A stretch of DNA of 64,000 nt, taken from positions 144,632 to 208,631 of the forward strand of contig MU128958.1 of assembly GCA_014904985.1 (NCBI GenBank). The letters run 5' to 3'. This stretch comes from Hydnum rufescens UP504. Taxonomy: Eukaryota > Basidiomycota > Agaricomycetes > Cantharellales > Hydnaceae. Every line of letters begins with the position of its first letter. The first letter of the stretch is position 1. Below, one piece after another: positions 1-9,873 of the stretch. Under the pieces are notes generated by a model. That model was not told the DNA's origin. It made no database searches and saw nothing but the letters and a program-made list of their open reading frames with translations. The position numbers and the translations under genes are program-made.

Positions 1-1891
1 TCGAGGCTCAAAAACGCGCTTGTCTAACCGCACTTGCAAAGCCACCCCTGCTATCTTCCCTTTCTCATGACGATGATGCGGTGCGTGCGGACGCGGTGAC
101 ATTCGCCTCTATCGTCAATCTCCTCGAAGGAACAATCGACAGAGGTGAGGGTAATAGTTGCCTTGTTCTTGGTCCTCGTGGCAGCGGAAAAACAAGGGTA
201 GGCCTTAGCCTCCAGGTCTTGGTCTTTAGTTGGAGTTCACGCAAATACTCTCCAGATTGTACGAGAAACGATTTCACAACTAACACTGTCAAGGACATCG
301 GAGGGAAACAAATCATCTTCGTCCGCCCAAAAGTCTGCATCTCCTATTGTCGTATGGCTCTCGGGTTATGCACACACCAACGACAAGCTTGCAATGAAGG
401 AAATTGGCCGCCAGCTTGTGTTGCAGACCGGGTCGAAGGATCTGGGCATTCCAGATGACAATGACAGAGATAGCGAGGACGAATTCGAGACAGATAAAGG
501 TTCAGCAGGCTTAGCTCATCTTAACTCAATATTGGTATGTCCAATATTGGTTTTCTTCAATGAAGGTGTGCATGTTTTTGTTGATGACACGATTCAATAG
601 CCACCTGCATCCCACTTATCGTCGATCGTCACTACTTTGTCATCGTTGCCCAGGCCAACGATAATTATTCTGGATGCCTTTGACCTTTTTATGGGCCACG
701 CGCGTCAAGCACTGCTATACTGTCTCCTGGACACTGTTCAGAATTGCCGAGCGGGAGAAGGGAGGCAAGGTGTTGCAGTGATTGGCATAACCTCGCGAGT
801 CGTGAGTAGCCATATCACTTGATCACTTGATCACCAAAGCACTTTTATTTATGCGCTTGAATAAAACTGGACAGGATTGTTTGAATATGTTAGAGAAACG
901 TGTCAAATCTCGTTTCTCACATCGAATTATTCGATGCTCGCCCCCTTCGAATATTTCGGCATATATGACCCTCGCGAGGGCAGTATTGAAGACGCCACTC
1001 ACTGATGCTGAAGCAAAATTGATCCAAGACTCGGACGAGGATGTATCAGAGACCTCGCTTCTATCATGGCGCACTGCCTGGGATCGGAGCATTGATGTGC
1101 GTTGTTCTTACCCCCATATATCGACAAATTAAAATGACAATCATCAGGAACTTTTGGATACTCGCGAGGCTCAACGCGTATTTAAGGAGACATTTGAACT
1201 AGTGCGCGATATTGGTCTTCTGTGTCGGATACTTGTAAGTCCAAGGAGTGTCTGGATATCGATATGGCACTACATTGGTCCACAGACACCAGCACTACTT
1301 GAACTCACTCCGACGTCCCCTTGGATCACGCCTGCTAATTTCGTTTCATCTGCGCGCCAGCAACGTGCACCAGACCGTTTCCCATTCCTCTCCGGTGAGG
1401 CGAACGATTTTGATTTGTTGTAGAGAGCGGTTTAGATCACCATCCTCTAATCATCCAGAATTTTCCTATCCATGCTTGTCGCTGATGGTCGCTGCCAACC
1501 ATATCCATACGGGCGGCCATGAAACACTTACGTTTGAACATCTCTTCGATACCTTCTCACGCGCAACGAAGCAGTCGTCCAGTGTGAATGTCAGTCTTGA
1601 TGGTGTTTCTATTGGATTGCAGACGCTTCCGCGAGAGATCTTATTCGCGGTCAGTTCTGCGTTTGTGGGATTCCCTGCCTTATTGGCTTTCTATGCTTAA
1701 TTGCTCGATGCACACAGGCTTTCGAGTACCTCATTTCGATCGGTATATTCAAGCATTCTGGTACTTCGTCATCGTCTACTGCTCGCCAGTTTGTGAGGTA
1801 TCGATGCGAGGTCGACAAGAAGGACATCAAGGCGGCCCTGGATAAGAAGAACCACACGCAACTTAAACGGTGGTTTAGTAGGGCAACGTAA
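1..1891 (+). CDS. ORC4: Origin recognition complex subunit 4 (5' partial)
   Basis: AAA+ subunit of the nuclear origin recognition complex, which loads MCM helicase at replication origins. The reading frame is already open at base 1, so the N-terminus lies outside the window. Visible parts: Walker A GPRGSGKT near 177-200, then WLSGYAHTNDKLAMKE (about 355-400), a Walker-B-like ILDAFDLF (about 667-690), LEKRVKSRFSHR (about 880-920), and a C-terminal winged-helix stretch ending at TAA 1889-1891. At least five introns of about 50-75 bp interrupt it, for example about 534-600, 798-873, 1096-1147 and 1232-1290. The Walker-B glutamate of human ORC4 (DEFDLF) is alanine here, so ATP hydrolysis by this subunit may be lost. 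The family call is firm; exact splice sites are approximate. Confidence 0.9.
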
Positions 1892-2266
1892 TGGAATGCA
1901 AGGCTGACTCTTGTTGGCCAGCCCACTCATGTTTCATGGTTTATCATATGGTGCCATTTCGAATGGCCCATGGCCCGTCTGGTGGATTTCATCCATCTGT
2001 GTTAAATTATTGGTGAGATTATGTACCTGTATGCATCGTACCCCCCGCCGTGTGGATTTCGTGGAATGGGAGCGCGAACACACATTGCATGTCCGTATCT
2101 TCATTGCGCCACTGCAATACACAGGCGAACGGTGAACAGGAATTATGCTCCTTGCTGCAAATATCATTGCGTTGTACAAGCCATTCGATTGGCTAGAAGC
2201 AATTGCTATGGGAATCACTACATTAGACAAAGGAATACATACAAGTGAACACCTTGCACCTCGAGA
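1892..2266. other. Convergent intergenic region, ORC4 / myosin light chain
   Basis: About 375 bp between the two stop codons. It should hold both 3' ends. No conserved reading frame, RNA gene or repeat was recognised. Confidence 0.5.
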
Positions 2267-3015
2267 TCACGGCTCAGCCTCTTGGGACTCATCCGCATTA
2301 ACACGAAGTACTTTAACCCATTCCTTATAGTTAAAATAGCCCTGCCTGTCTGTAAAAGGGCCTTTCAATAACCTGTCGATCTGTTCCAAAGCCATCAAGA
2401 TGGTAAGTTGTCATAATACTGAGAATTCCGAAGTCCAAATGTACCTCTTCGTGATCCATCCTTTCACCCGCTTCGCTGAGCCATCTCCGAATTTCGTCGC
2501 ACTTGACTTTCCCATCGTCATTCTCGTCGAAACTCTCAAACGCCTCCAGAAGCTCCGCTTCGCTGTCGAGCTCAAGCAGATGCTCACCCATCATGGTGAG
2601 AAACATGGTAAAGTTAACACCACGCGTCTTCCCGTCTTCGGACGGGGACAACGCTCCGCCATTTCCTGGCCGCGCCGTTAACAACGTCTCCATCATGGTT
2701 CTCGAGGGTGATATACCTGCGACAGATTTTAGAAAATGAAAGTAACAAGAGGTAACGTTGCACACCCAAGCTTCCAAAAATTCCTTTAAGATCAGATTCT
2801 GTGACGACACCATCGCCATCTTGGTCGATGAGCGAAAACGCCTCCTTAAACTGTTGGATCTGCGCAGTTTGAAAGAGGGAGAAGACACCCGACGGTTCTC
2901 GACGAGTCCGTGTTTTCTTTCCAGCTGGCGAAAGGAACCCCGACGATTTTTCAGGGGAAAGTGAATTAGGGTAGGACATTGGTTGAGGCGAACGCGCTTG
3001 GTTCGTGTTGGTCAC
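2267..3015 (-). CDS. Myosin II regulatory light chain
   Basis: EF-hand light chain that binds the IQ region of type II myosin and controls contractile-ring and cell-cortex activity. The N-terminal tail TRREPSGVFSLF contains the basic stretch and the serine that is phosphorylated in animal and fungal homologues. It is followed by QIQQFKEAFSLIDQDGDG (EF-hand 1), then VNFTMFLTMMGEHLLELDSE and a second hand-like segment FDENDDGKVKCDEIRRWL. After a last intron comes IDRLLKGPFTDRQGYFNYKEWVKVL, ending at 2267. There are about two introns (about 2700-2775 and 2395-2450). A start at 2979 (MSYPNSLSP) is equally possible. The start codon is only 52 bp from that of the divergent RanGAP gene. Confidence 0.85.
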
Positions 3016-3067
3016 ATTACCGTGACAATCAGGTCACCCCCACTTCATCGGCTCCTGATTGTCGCAA
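3016..3067. promoter_or_regulatory. 52-bp divergent start-to-start interval
   Basis: Lies between the light-chain start (minus strand) and the RanGAP start (plus strand). The 5' UTRs and core promoters of at least one gene must overlap the neighbour's coding region. No TATA box is visible. Confidence 0.5.
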
Positions 3068-4323
3068 ATGGCCGCCAAATCATTTTCGATCCATGGCAAG
3101 GGCCTACGCATTAACACCAAGGAAGATATCGCGCCCCTCATCGAACAGATGCGCGCCATTCCTGGCCTTGAAGAGATCCATCTCGGTGGTAACACTTTCG
3201 GAACAGAGGCATGTATTGTGCTCGCTGAAGAATTGAAGAGAATCGATACACTCAAGGTATGCTTTTGGAGACACCCGTATTTTGGCAAGATAAATATGGC
3301 TTAACACCCACGTACCATTAGATTGCGGATCTCGCAGACATCTTCACTGGTCGTCTGATCTCAGAGATCCCGCCAGCACTAAAGGCGATCTGCGACGCTC
3401 TCACAACCAAGACCTCACTCGTAGAACTAGATCTAAGCGATAACGCGTTCGGTGGTCGATCCGCAGAGCCAATGGTCAATTTCCTCACTCACAATCGTTC
3501 CTTCCAAGTCCTTAAACTCAACAACAACGGTCTCGGAGTCTGGGGCGGTACCACCGTCGCTAATGCGCTTCTCGAATCTGCAAAGCTCTCCAAGGCCGAA
3601 AGGAAACCTTCCAATCTCCGCGTCGTCGTCTGTGGGCGGAACCGTCTAGAGAATGGGTCCGCTCCGCACTGGGCAGAAGCCTTTGCGGCGCACGGAAAGC
3701 TAAGACAAGTCCGCATGCCTCAGAATGGGATCCGCATGGAGGGTATTGCAGCACTTGCCCAGGGCTTGTCCAAATGCCCCGATCTCGAAACCCTCGACCT
3801 CCAAGATAACACCGCAACAGAGAGCGGCACGCGCGCAGTCGCAGTCGCGCTCCCCTCATGGCCAGCTCTCCGCTCTCTTAACCTCTCGGACTGCCTCCTT
3901 TCTCCGAAGGGTGGAATCGCCCTCGCCACCGCGCTGTTAAAGGGAAAGAACACGCAACTAGAGATCCTCCGACTGCAGTACGGCGAGTTCGACCATCGAA
4001 CGATCGATCTCCTCGCGCAGGCCATCGCAGAACATCTTTCCAATCTTACCACGCTTGAAATCAACGGGAACAAGGCCGATCCCGACGACGAATGCATCGC
4101 AAACCTGCGAGACGCCCTAGAAAGTCATGGACATACCAATGCACTAGACGAACTAGATGATATGGAAGAGTCAGATGAAGAGGAAGAGAGTTTGGCTGTC
4201 GAGCAGGCTGAGGACGAAGACAAAGGCAAGGGACAACCTTCTGCCCCCACCGTGTCGAAGGTTATAGACCCGGCAGATGCACTAGCAGACATGCTAGGTC
4301 AAGTCTCTCTCAAATCTTCATAA
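3068..4323 (+). CDS. RNA1: Ran GTPase-activating protein (Rna1 family)
   Basis: Stimulates GTP hydrolysis by Ran in the cytoplasm and so sets the direction of nucleocytoplasmic transport. It begins MAAKSFSIHGKGLRINTKED and runs through leucine-rich repeats (for example LEEIHLGGNTFG, LVELDLSDNAFGG, LRSLNLSDCLLSPKGG). The typical acidic tail follows (DDMEESDEEEES, EDEDKGKG) and the protein ends LADMLGQVSLKSS. One intron, about 3256-3320 (GTATGC...TTAG), was seen; the rest is one open exon of about 330 codons. Total length near 395 residues fits fungal Rna1. ATG 3068 was chosen because it starts the conserved N-terminus; an in-frame TTG three codons earlier is not a likely start. Confidence 0.92.
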
Positions 4324-4397
4324 TGATGTGGTTGACTTTGCTTTACGGCGTGGAATGTGTTATAATACGCGACATGATACTTACATCAACATAAAAT

Positions 4398-5887
4398 CTA
4401 CAGTTGGAATAACTCGGGCTTCATATTCTACAAGTTGGTGCCTTGAGACTTCGGTTGACCACTCGCGGCAAAGCACACACTCACAAATTTACATAGGCGT
4501 GCGATGAGTCCCGCTAACTGCACGATAGTCCCCACACCCTCCAATATACGCATATGAGTCCACCCAATTTCCTGGACGTTATATTCGGGTTAGAACACAT
4601 TGCTCGCCAATTCCAATAACACAAACCTTAATAAACTCGAGTTTGGTGTACTCGGGGAGTCTGAAAGAGGGAAGAACTGAGCATAAATGCCTGTTCAGAT
4701 CAAAATGTCTTACTCGTTAAATGATTTGACGACACGGAAGATCGTCGTAACTATATCGACTGCACTGTACCCTTGATCCCAGAGCTCGGTCAACTTTTCC
4801 AACGCAGCTTCGATATTACCGGCTTGGCACGAGCGGATAATGGCTTGGATGGCAACTGGATGTGGTTGGTCACACACTTTGAACACATTTGTCCCACTAA
4901 CGAAGCCAAACCCTGACCACGTCGACTGTAAATTATTGATTGCTTGCCGCATATCACCTTCCGAGGTGAAAATCAGTGCGGCTAGACCTTCATCATTATA
5001 TTGTACCTGCAGGACGCCCAGAATGACATGTAAGACCACCTGAGCCGTCGGAACAAGATGGGGATTAAAACGACTCACATCTTCGATCCGACAGATCTCA
5101 ACTAGGCGTTTTAAAATTTCGGCGTCGGTTAATTTGGAGTATCGGAGAATAGCGCAGCGACTCTGTATTGGTTCGATTATCTTGTTCGAAGTGTTGCAAG
5201 CGAGGGCGAAACGGGTGGAATTGGAATACACCTCCATGGTACGTCGCATCGCCTGCTGAGCACCCCCGGTCATACTAATTTAGGATTAAGATACGAGTAC
5301 TGGTACTGGGGGTTATTGTTCGAGGAACTTGCCTGTCTGCTTCATCAAGTATCACAATCTTGTGTCGCCCGGGGGGAAGGGTGACTTTTTTCTGCGCAAA
5401 TGCCTTGATCTTATTCCTGACTACGTCTATTCCTCTATTCAACGAACCGTATGAAGGGAATTCATAGTTGAAGGCGTGTCAACGGGTTCATACCTTTCAT
5501 CCGACGCGTTAAGCTCTAGTACGCCCTCTTTATACGCGTCTCCGAGGAGTGCATGGGCGAGACAATGGATACTCGTTGTTTTGCCTATGCCAGGCATGCC
5601 CTTTGATCGAGGTATAGTTATTAAAATCCCAAAGTTGCATTCGAGGAGAAAGAACAACCGAGATAATTATGTGAGGACAGTTTCCATCCTTGGCGATTAC
5701 TTTGAGACGATCAATAGTGTCGGTATTCCCAACCACATCATCTAGACTCAGAGGACGATATTTCTCCACCCTGAAGGTAAATATTGTATCAGAACGCCTT
5801 CTAATTTGTGCAAATAAATCACACATACCACGGCAGCTCGTACGCCTCGGCTGCTGTCAATTCTGTTGCTTTGGAGGAGCTTGCCAT
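4398..5887 (-). CDS. RFC4: Replication factor C subunit (human RFC2 / yeast Rfc4 orthologue)
   Basis: Small subunit of the clamp loader that opens PCNA onto primed DNA. It starts [20 protein letters not shown] at 5887 and is then spliced to [15 protein letters not shown]. Walker A is GMPGIGKTT, Walker B is VILDEADR, and the sensor/arginine-finger stretch is [16 protein letters not shown]. The C-terminal collar includes [19 protein letters not shown] and VVKSFNE, then exons [14 protein letters not shown] and [26 protein letters not shown] and VCDQPHP point to the RFC2 (human) / Rfc4 (yeast) branch rather than RFC3, RFC4 or RFC5 of human. About seven introns, all short. No lesion was seen. It is divergent from the SerRS gene. 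Confidence 0.9.
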
Positions 5888-6041
5888 GTCGCGTCAACTT
5901 GGCTCCGGGCCACGGCGATCCCCGCAGCGCGTGGACTTCAATTTTTGGGCAGGTAGATGTATACTCGCCCACGGCAGACACTACTCTGGGCAACGAAAAC
6001 AATGCAAGCAAGTTCTCTCGTACCAACGCTGTCCCTGATAT
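5888..6041. promoter_or_regulatory. Divergent promoter region, RFC / SerRS
   Basis: A 154-bp interval between opposing start codons that must serve both genes. No TATA box is evident. Confidence 0.5.
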
Positions 6042-7569
6042 TTGTATGCAACCACTTCTTTTGCATTTAGAATTCGGCAGTCATCCACGTCTTCCTCAAA
6101 TGCGAGCTCGCTCCCTCGGCCTCGATTAAATTATCGCGATATTTCACAAAAATCAGAAGCCAAAATCCAGAATGCTATTCTTCGACGTTCGAATATCACG
6201 GCGGATATTGTGCTTGAGATTTCCAGGCTGTACAATCTATCCAACGAAACGTCGCGTCAGCTGAATCTTAAACGTGCCGAACGAGGGCCCTTGGGACACG
6301 CCATAAAGCTTGCAAAGGATGACTCCGAAAGGGCTCTGGCACTCGAACGTGCTCAGGCGCTTAAGGAGACTATTCATCGATTGGAGAAGGAGCTGGAGAC
6401 TATCGAAGGTCAATTATTCCCCCTGGCAGAGTCCCTACCAAACGATACCCATCCATCAGCACCCATTGGAAGCGGGTCTGCGGCTATCATCGTGTCCACG
6501 CATGGCCCACGGCCTATTCCAGCGTCTCCACTACGCGACCATGTCCATGTGGGCAGAGAGCTCGATTTGATTGACATGGAATCCGCTGCTACCGTCACCG
6601 GATCGTCATGGTACTATCTGAAGAATGAGGGTGCTCTACTAGAGCTAGCCCTAACTAACTACGCCATGTCCATCGCGTTGAAGGCCGGTTTCACGCCAGT
6701 CATGACTCCTGACGTAGTCAAGGTTGACATTGCCCGCCGGTGCGGGTTCCACCCGCGAGATGAATCCGGAAATGGTGGGCCCTCGCAGAATTATCACCTG
6801 GAACGCCGGAGGCCCGAGGAGCCAGAACTCGTCTTGGCTGGAACTGCCGAAATCCCTCTAGCGGGATTGTTAGCACGGCGGACATTGGAGGAGAAGGGAC
6901 TGCCCATAATGTTCGCTGGACTTGGACGGGCTTTCAGGTCTGAGGCGGGGGCAAGAGGAGTGGACACGCGGGGCTTGTACCGCGTGCATCAGTTCTCTAA
7001 GGTGGAGCTGTTTGCAGTCACGAAGCAGGAGGAAAGCGATCGGATGATGGAGCAGATGGCTGCTATTCAGCAGGAGATATTTGGAGGTTTGAATATTCCG
7101 TTCCGGTGAGTGGTTCTCCGATACGAGCGATGCAACACCATAACTCTCCGCAGGGTTCTCGACATGCCTACGGAGGATCTAGGTGCGAGTGCGTATCGAA
7201 AATATGACATGGAGGCATGGATGCCTGGGCGTGGTAGCTGGGGAGAGGTGACGCCTCCATCCGGTTATGATTCAGATGGAACATTAAAAGAAAATTTCGC
7301 AGATTTCGTCGACATCGAATTGTACCGAATATCAGTCCCGCCGACTGCACATTGTTTATAAACCATCGCGGCCAGACGATACCGCAGGCCCGCTTCCCTT
7401 TGCTCACACTCTCAATGGGACCGCTGCAGCGATACCTCGACTTATAGTGGCGTTGCTAGAAAATGGGGCGAGGATAGAAAATGATATCATAGTGGGGATA
7501 GATCTCCCCTTGGTTCTGAGGCCATTTTGGCTCGGTGGAGTAAACTCTGGAAAGATACACTTTATATGA
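6042..7569 (+). CDS. DIA4: Seryl-tRNA synthetase, probably mitochondrial
   Basis: Class II synthetase charging mitochondrial tRNA-Ser. The N-terminus [19 protein letters not shown] is basic and Ser-rich, as expected of a mitochondrial presequence. A coiled-coil tRNA-binding arm (about residues 60-130) follows, then the catalytic domain: [21 protein letters not shown], the TAEIPLAG region (motif 2 context [21 protein letters not shown]), and motif 3 [15 protein letters not shown]. Two introns: about 7107-7154, and about 7248-7302 immediately before motif 3. It ends [12 protein letters not shown] at TGA 7567-7569. No lesion was seen. The stop lies only 47 bp before the ATG of the next co-directional gene. 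A mitochondrial location is inferred from the leader only. Confidence 0.88.
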
Positions 7570-7616
7570 TGTGACGTGCAAGTTTGCATCCGCCCGCTCC
7601 TCCCCTTTTTGCCAGT

Positions 7617-9674
7617 ATGTCTGGACTTTCTCTCAAGAAGCAGTTCAGCTCGATAATTGGTGATAAGCCGCATGTTAGTCGTGGGCGTTGTGGAGAACAC
7701 CCAGGCGTATTCTTATATGGGGACTTGTAGTCATCTATCACAGATTGGCTTGAGATCTTATCGTCATCTCGGTACGACGAGGATGCTTATGAAGGGTATG
7801 CATGCGTCGTCGTAGCATGTGTGTGGTCAGTATTCCTATTGCACTATACTTTGACAGGATTCCGGAATTGGTGGACTCCATAAATCTACAGGCTGCGGGG
7901 TGAGCACCAACGATCCCCTTTTCTCCTCAATTTCCCCGTCCGCTGATAATCGGCCAGGCCCACTGAGGCCTCCCGCGCAATACGGAAGAAATTGAAGTAT
8001 GGGGATGTCCATCGGCAACTCCGTGCCTCACGATCCTCAAGGCACTCGTGGAGAACTGCGGGCCCAAATTCCAAAGTAAAACGTCTACCGTCTTCAAAGT
8101 TGCATCGACTGATAGCAATCGATGAAACGGCAGCAAGCTTTGCGAATGATCGCCTTACAGAGCGGATCAAGACCATGGCTTCTGATCCGCTGACCAACGA
8201 CCGGGTGAAGAAGAAGCTCATGTCTGTGCTTTGGAGTTGGCATCACCAATTCAAGGACGATCCAAAGATGCGCCTCATTGCCGGTCTATACCATGCATGT
8301 GGCGGTCCCGGAGCTAAACAAGTGGTGAGCCGTATCCTCAATTCCACATCTACAGAGCACATACGCGATCATACGCATCAGGCAATCAAATCTGCACCAT
8401 CCGCTTCACCTGCTTCGCCCACTTCTCCTCGTTTCGAGGCACCGAGACGTAAGGCTGAGGAAGGTGCCCGAGAGCGAAAAGAAGCCGAGCGTCGTGAGAG
8501 AGAAGCAGCAAAACGGAAAACAAAGGTAGAGAAGGAAGCAACGCCTCGCAAAGCAAGAGTCGGCGTGTTCGACACAGGAACAACCAAGCGGAAGACCTTT
8601 GACTTGGAGAAGGTAGGTGGGTATAATAAATAACATTCCACCCGTTTACAGAGCGAATATTGCCACAGGAAAAACCTCTAATGATCCAATCTATATCTTC
8701 CGCTTCTCAAGCCTCGAATAATTTGGTCAATGCTCTTAAAGTTGGCACGCTATCTTCCCCGCTTTAATATGCCACTAATTCCTATATTTCACTCCAGCTC
8801 GTGAATCGAGAGCAAGATTCAATAGAAACCAACGACCGGGTCCAAGAATGCCTAGCTCAGGCAAAGGCCGCAGGCGAGGTCGTCGTGCGCTATATACAGG
8901 TATTTTGACCTCGCCAATCCGGGCCAGCTGTAGATATAATGTCTACTTCTTCAGCTTGTCGAGGATGAAGAATATATCGGCACATTGTTAGACTCCAACG
9001 AGCGCGTCAATTCCGCTATCCAATTATATGATAATGTCGGTGTATCTCTGTGGTTTTCCTGTCAATGCATTGCACTGAACGGTTTTTCACTATTAGATGT
9101 TAAAAGCGGCTGACGAGGAGTCTGGTGACGAGGATTCGGGCAACTAGCAGGGAAAATACAACCGATGAACACTGGAGAGAGTGGACCAGAACTAATCAGG
9201 CTACAGGGCAAGCAGCGTGCTGCCCTCCAACGGACGAAAGAGCGTAATGCTTCCTTGGACAACCTGTACCATGGAATTACTTCGCCTCATCCAGACTTGC
9301 AGGACATCACGTTTGGTGATCTCGGATCTGCCACGTGTGTCATTCGTCCACTCGTCGTGATTGATACCGTCTTTTAACGTCTTGATTCAGTGACCTGCCT
9401 CCCCCCATCCGGCCCAATGAACGCGACTTGGACACCTATGGCCAAAATCGTGGATCCCTCTCTGATTATAGTGACTATGACTCGTCGGATGAGGAGATTC
9501 AACGGCCCACGGCGACTAGGCATTCGTATCCATCGTCGAGCCGGGCACATGATAATGTGTTTGAAGATTCCCACTCTGCTTCGCCTCCTGGTAGAATTGG
9601 ATGCCGATCCATTTGCTGATCCGTTTGCCGACGACGTAGGAGGCATCCCTCCACGAAAACAGTATGTACATTAA
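7617..9674 (+). CDS. LSB5: Lsb5-like VHS/GAT endocytic protein, with probable frame breaks
   Basis: Lsb5 links actin regulation and ubiquitin-dependent sorting at the plasma membrane. Exon 1 is MSGLSLKKQFSSIIGDKPH. Introns follow, then the VHS domain: SITDWLEILSSS, GIPELVDSINLQA, EASRAIRKKLKYGDVHRQLRA, and in the next frame LTILKALVENCGPKFQ. The frame is regained after a 40-bp intron (TIDETAASFANDRLTER). A charged RERKEAERREREAAKRK helix and GAT-like segments (NDRVQECLAQAKAAGEVVVR, LVEDEEYIGTLLDSNER) follow, with a DPFADPFADD tail in another frame. So there is one missing base near 8025-8028 (CC where CCC fits) and a second possible break near 9596-9602. A GT...AG intron of about 50 bp could also remove the DPF tail. 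The family call is firm, intactness is not. Confidence 0.8.
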
Positions 9675-9873
9675 GGCCATACTCTATTCTTCAATTACTA
9701 GGTATTCAATCGTGCTTGAACAATTAACATTAACAATGATGTATGAACAAAAAGCAAGCCACATAAAGCAGAACATTAGAAAGCAAGATGCAATGGCAAT
9801 GACACTGACAAAAAATCAACTGCACACTCTAAACAACAGAACAGCAATTGCATAATTATTAGGGAGGCGAGGT

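Noticed and set aside
9123..9175. A stop codon after the acidic stretch in the Lsb5 gene
   Set aside because: A 53-bp intron (GTGACG...TGGAG) removes it and keeps frame into SGPELIRLQGK.
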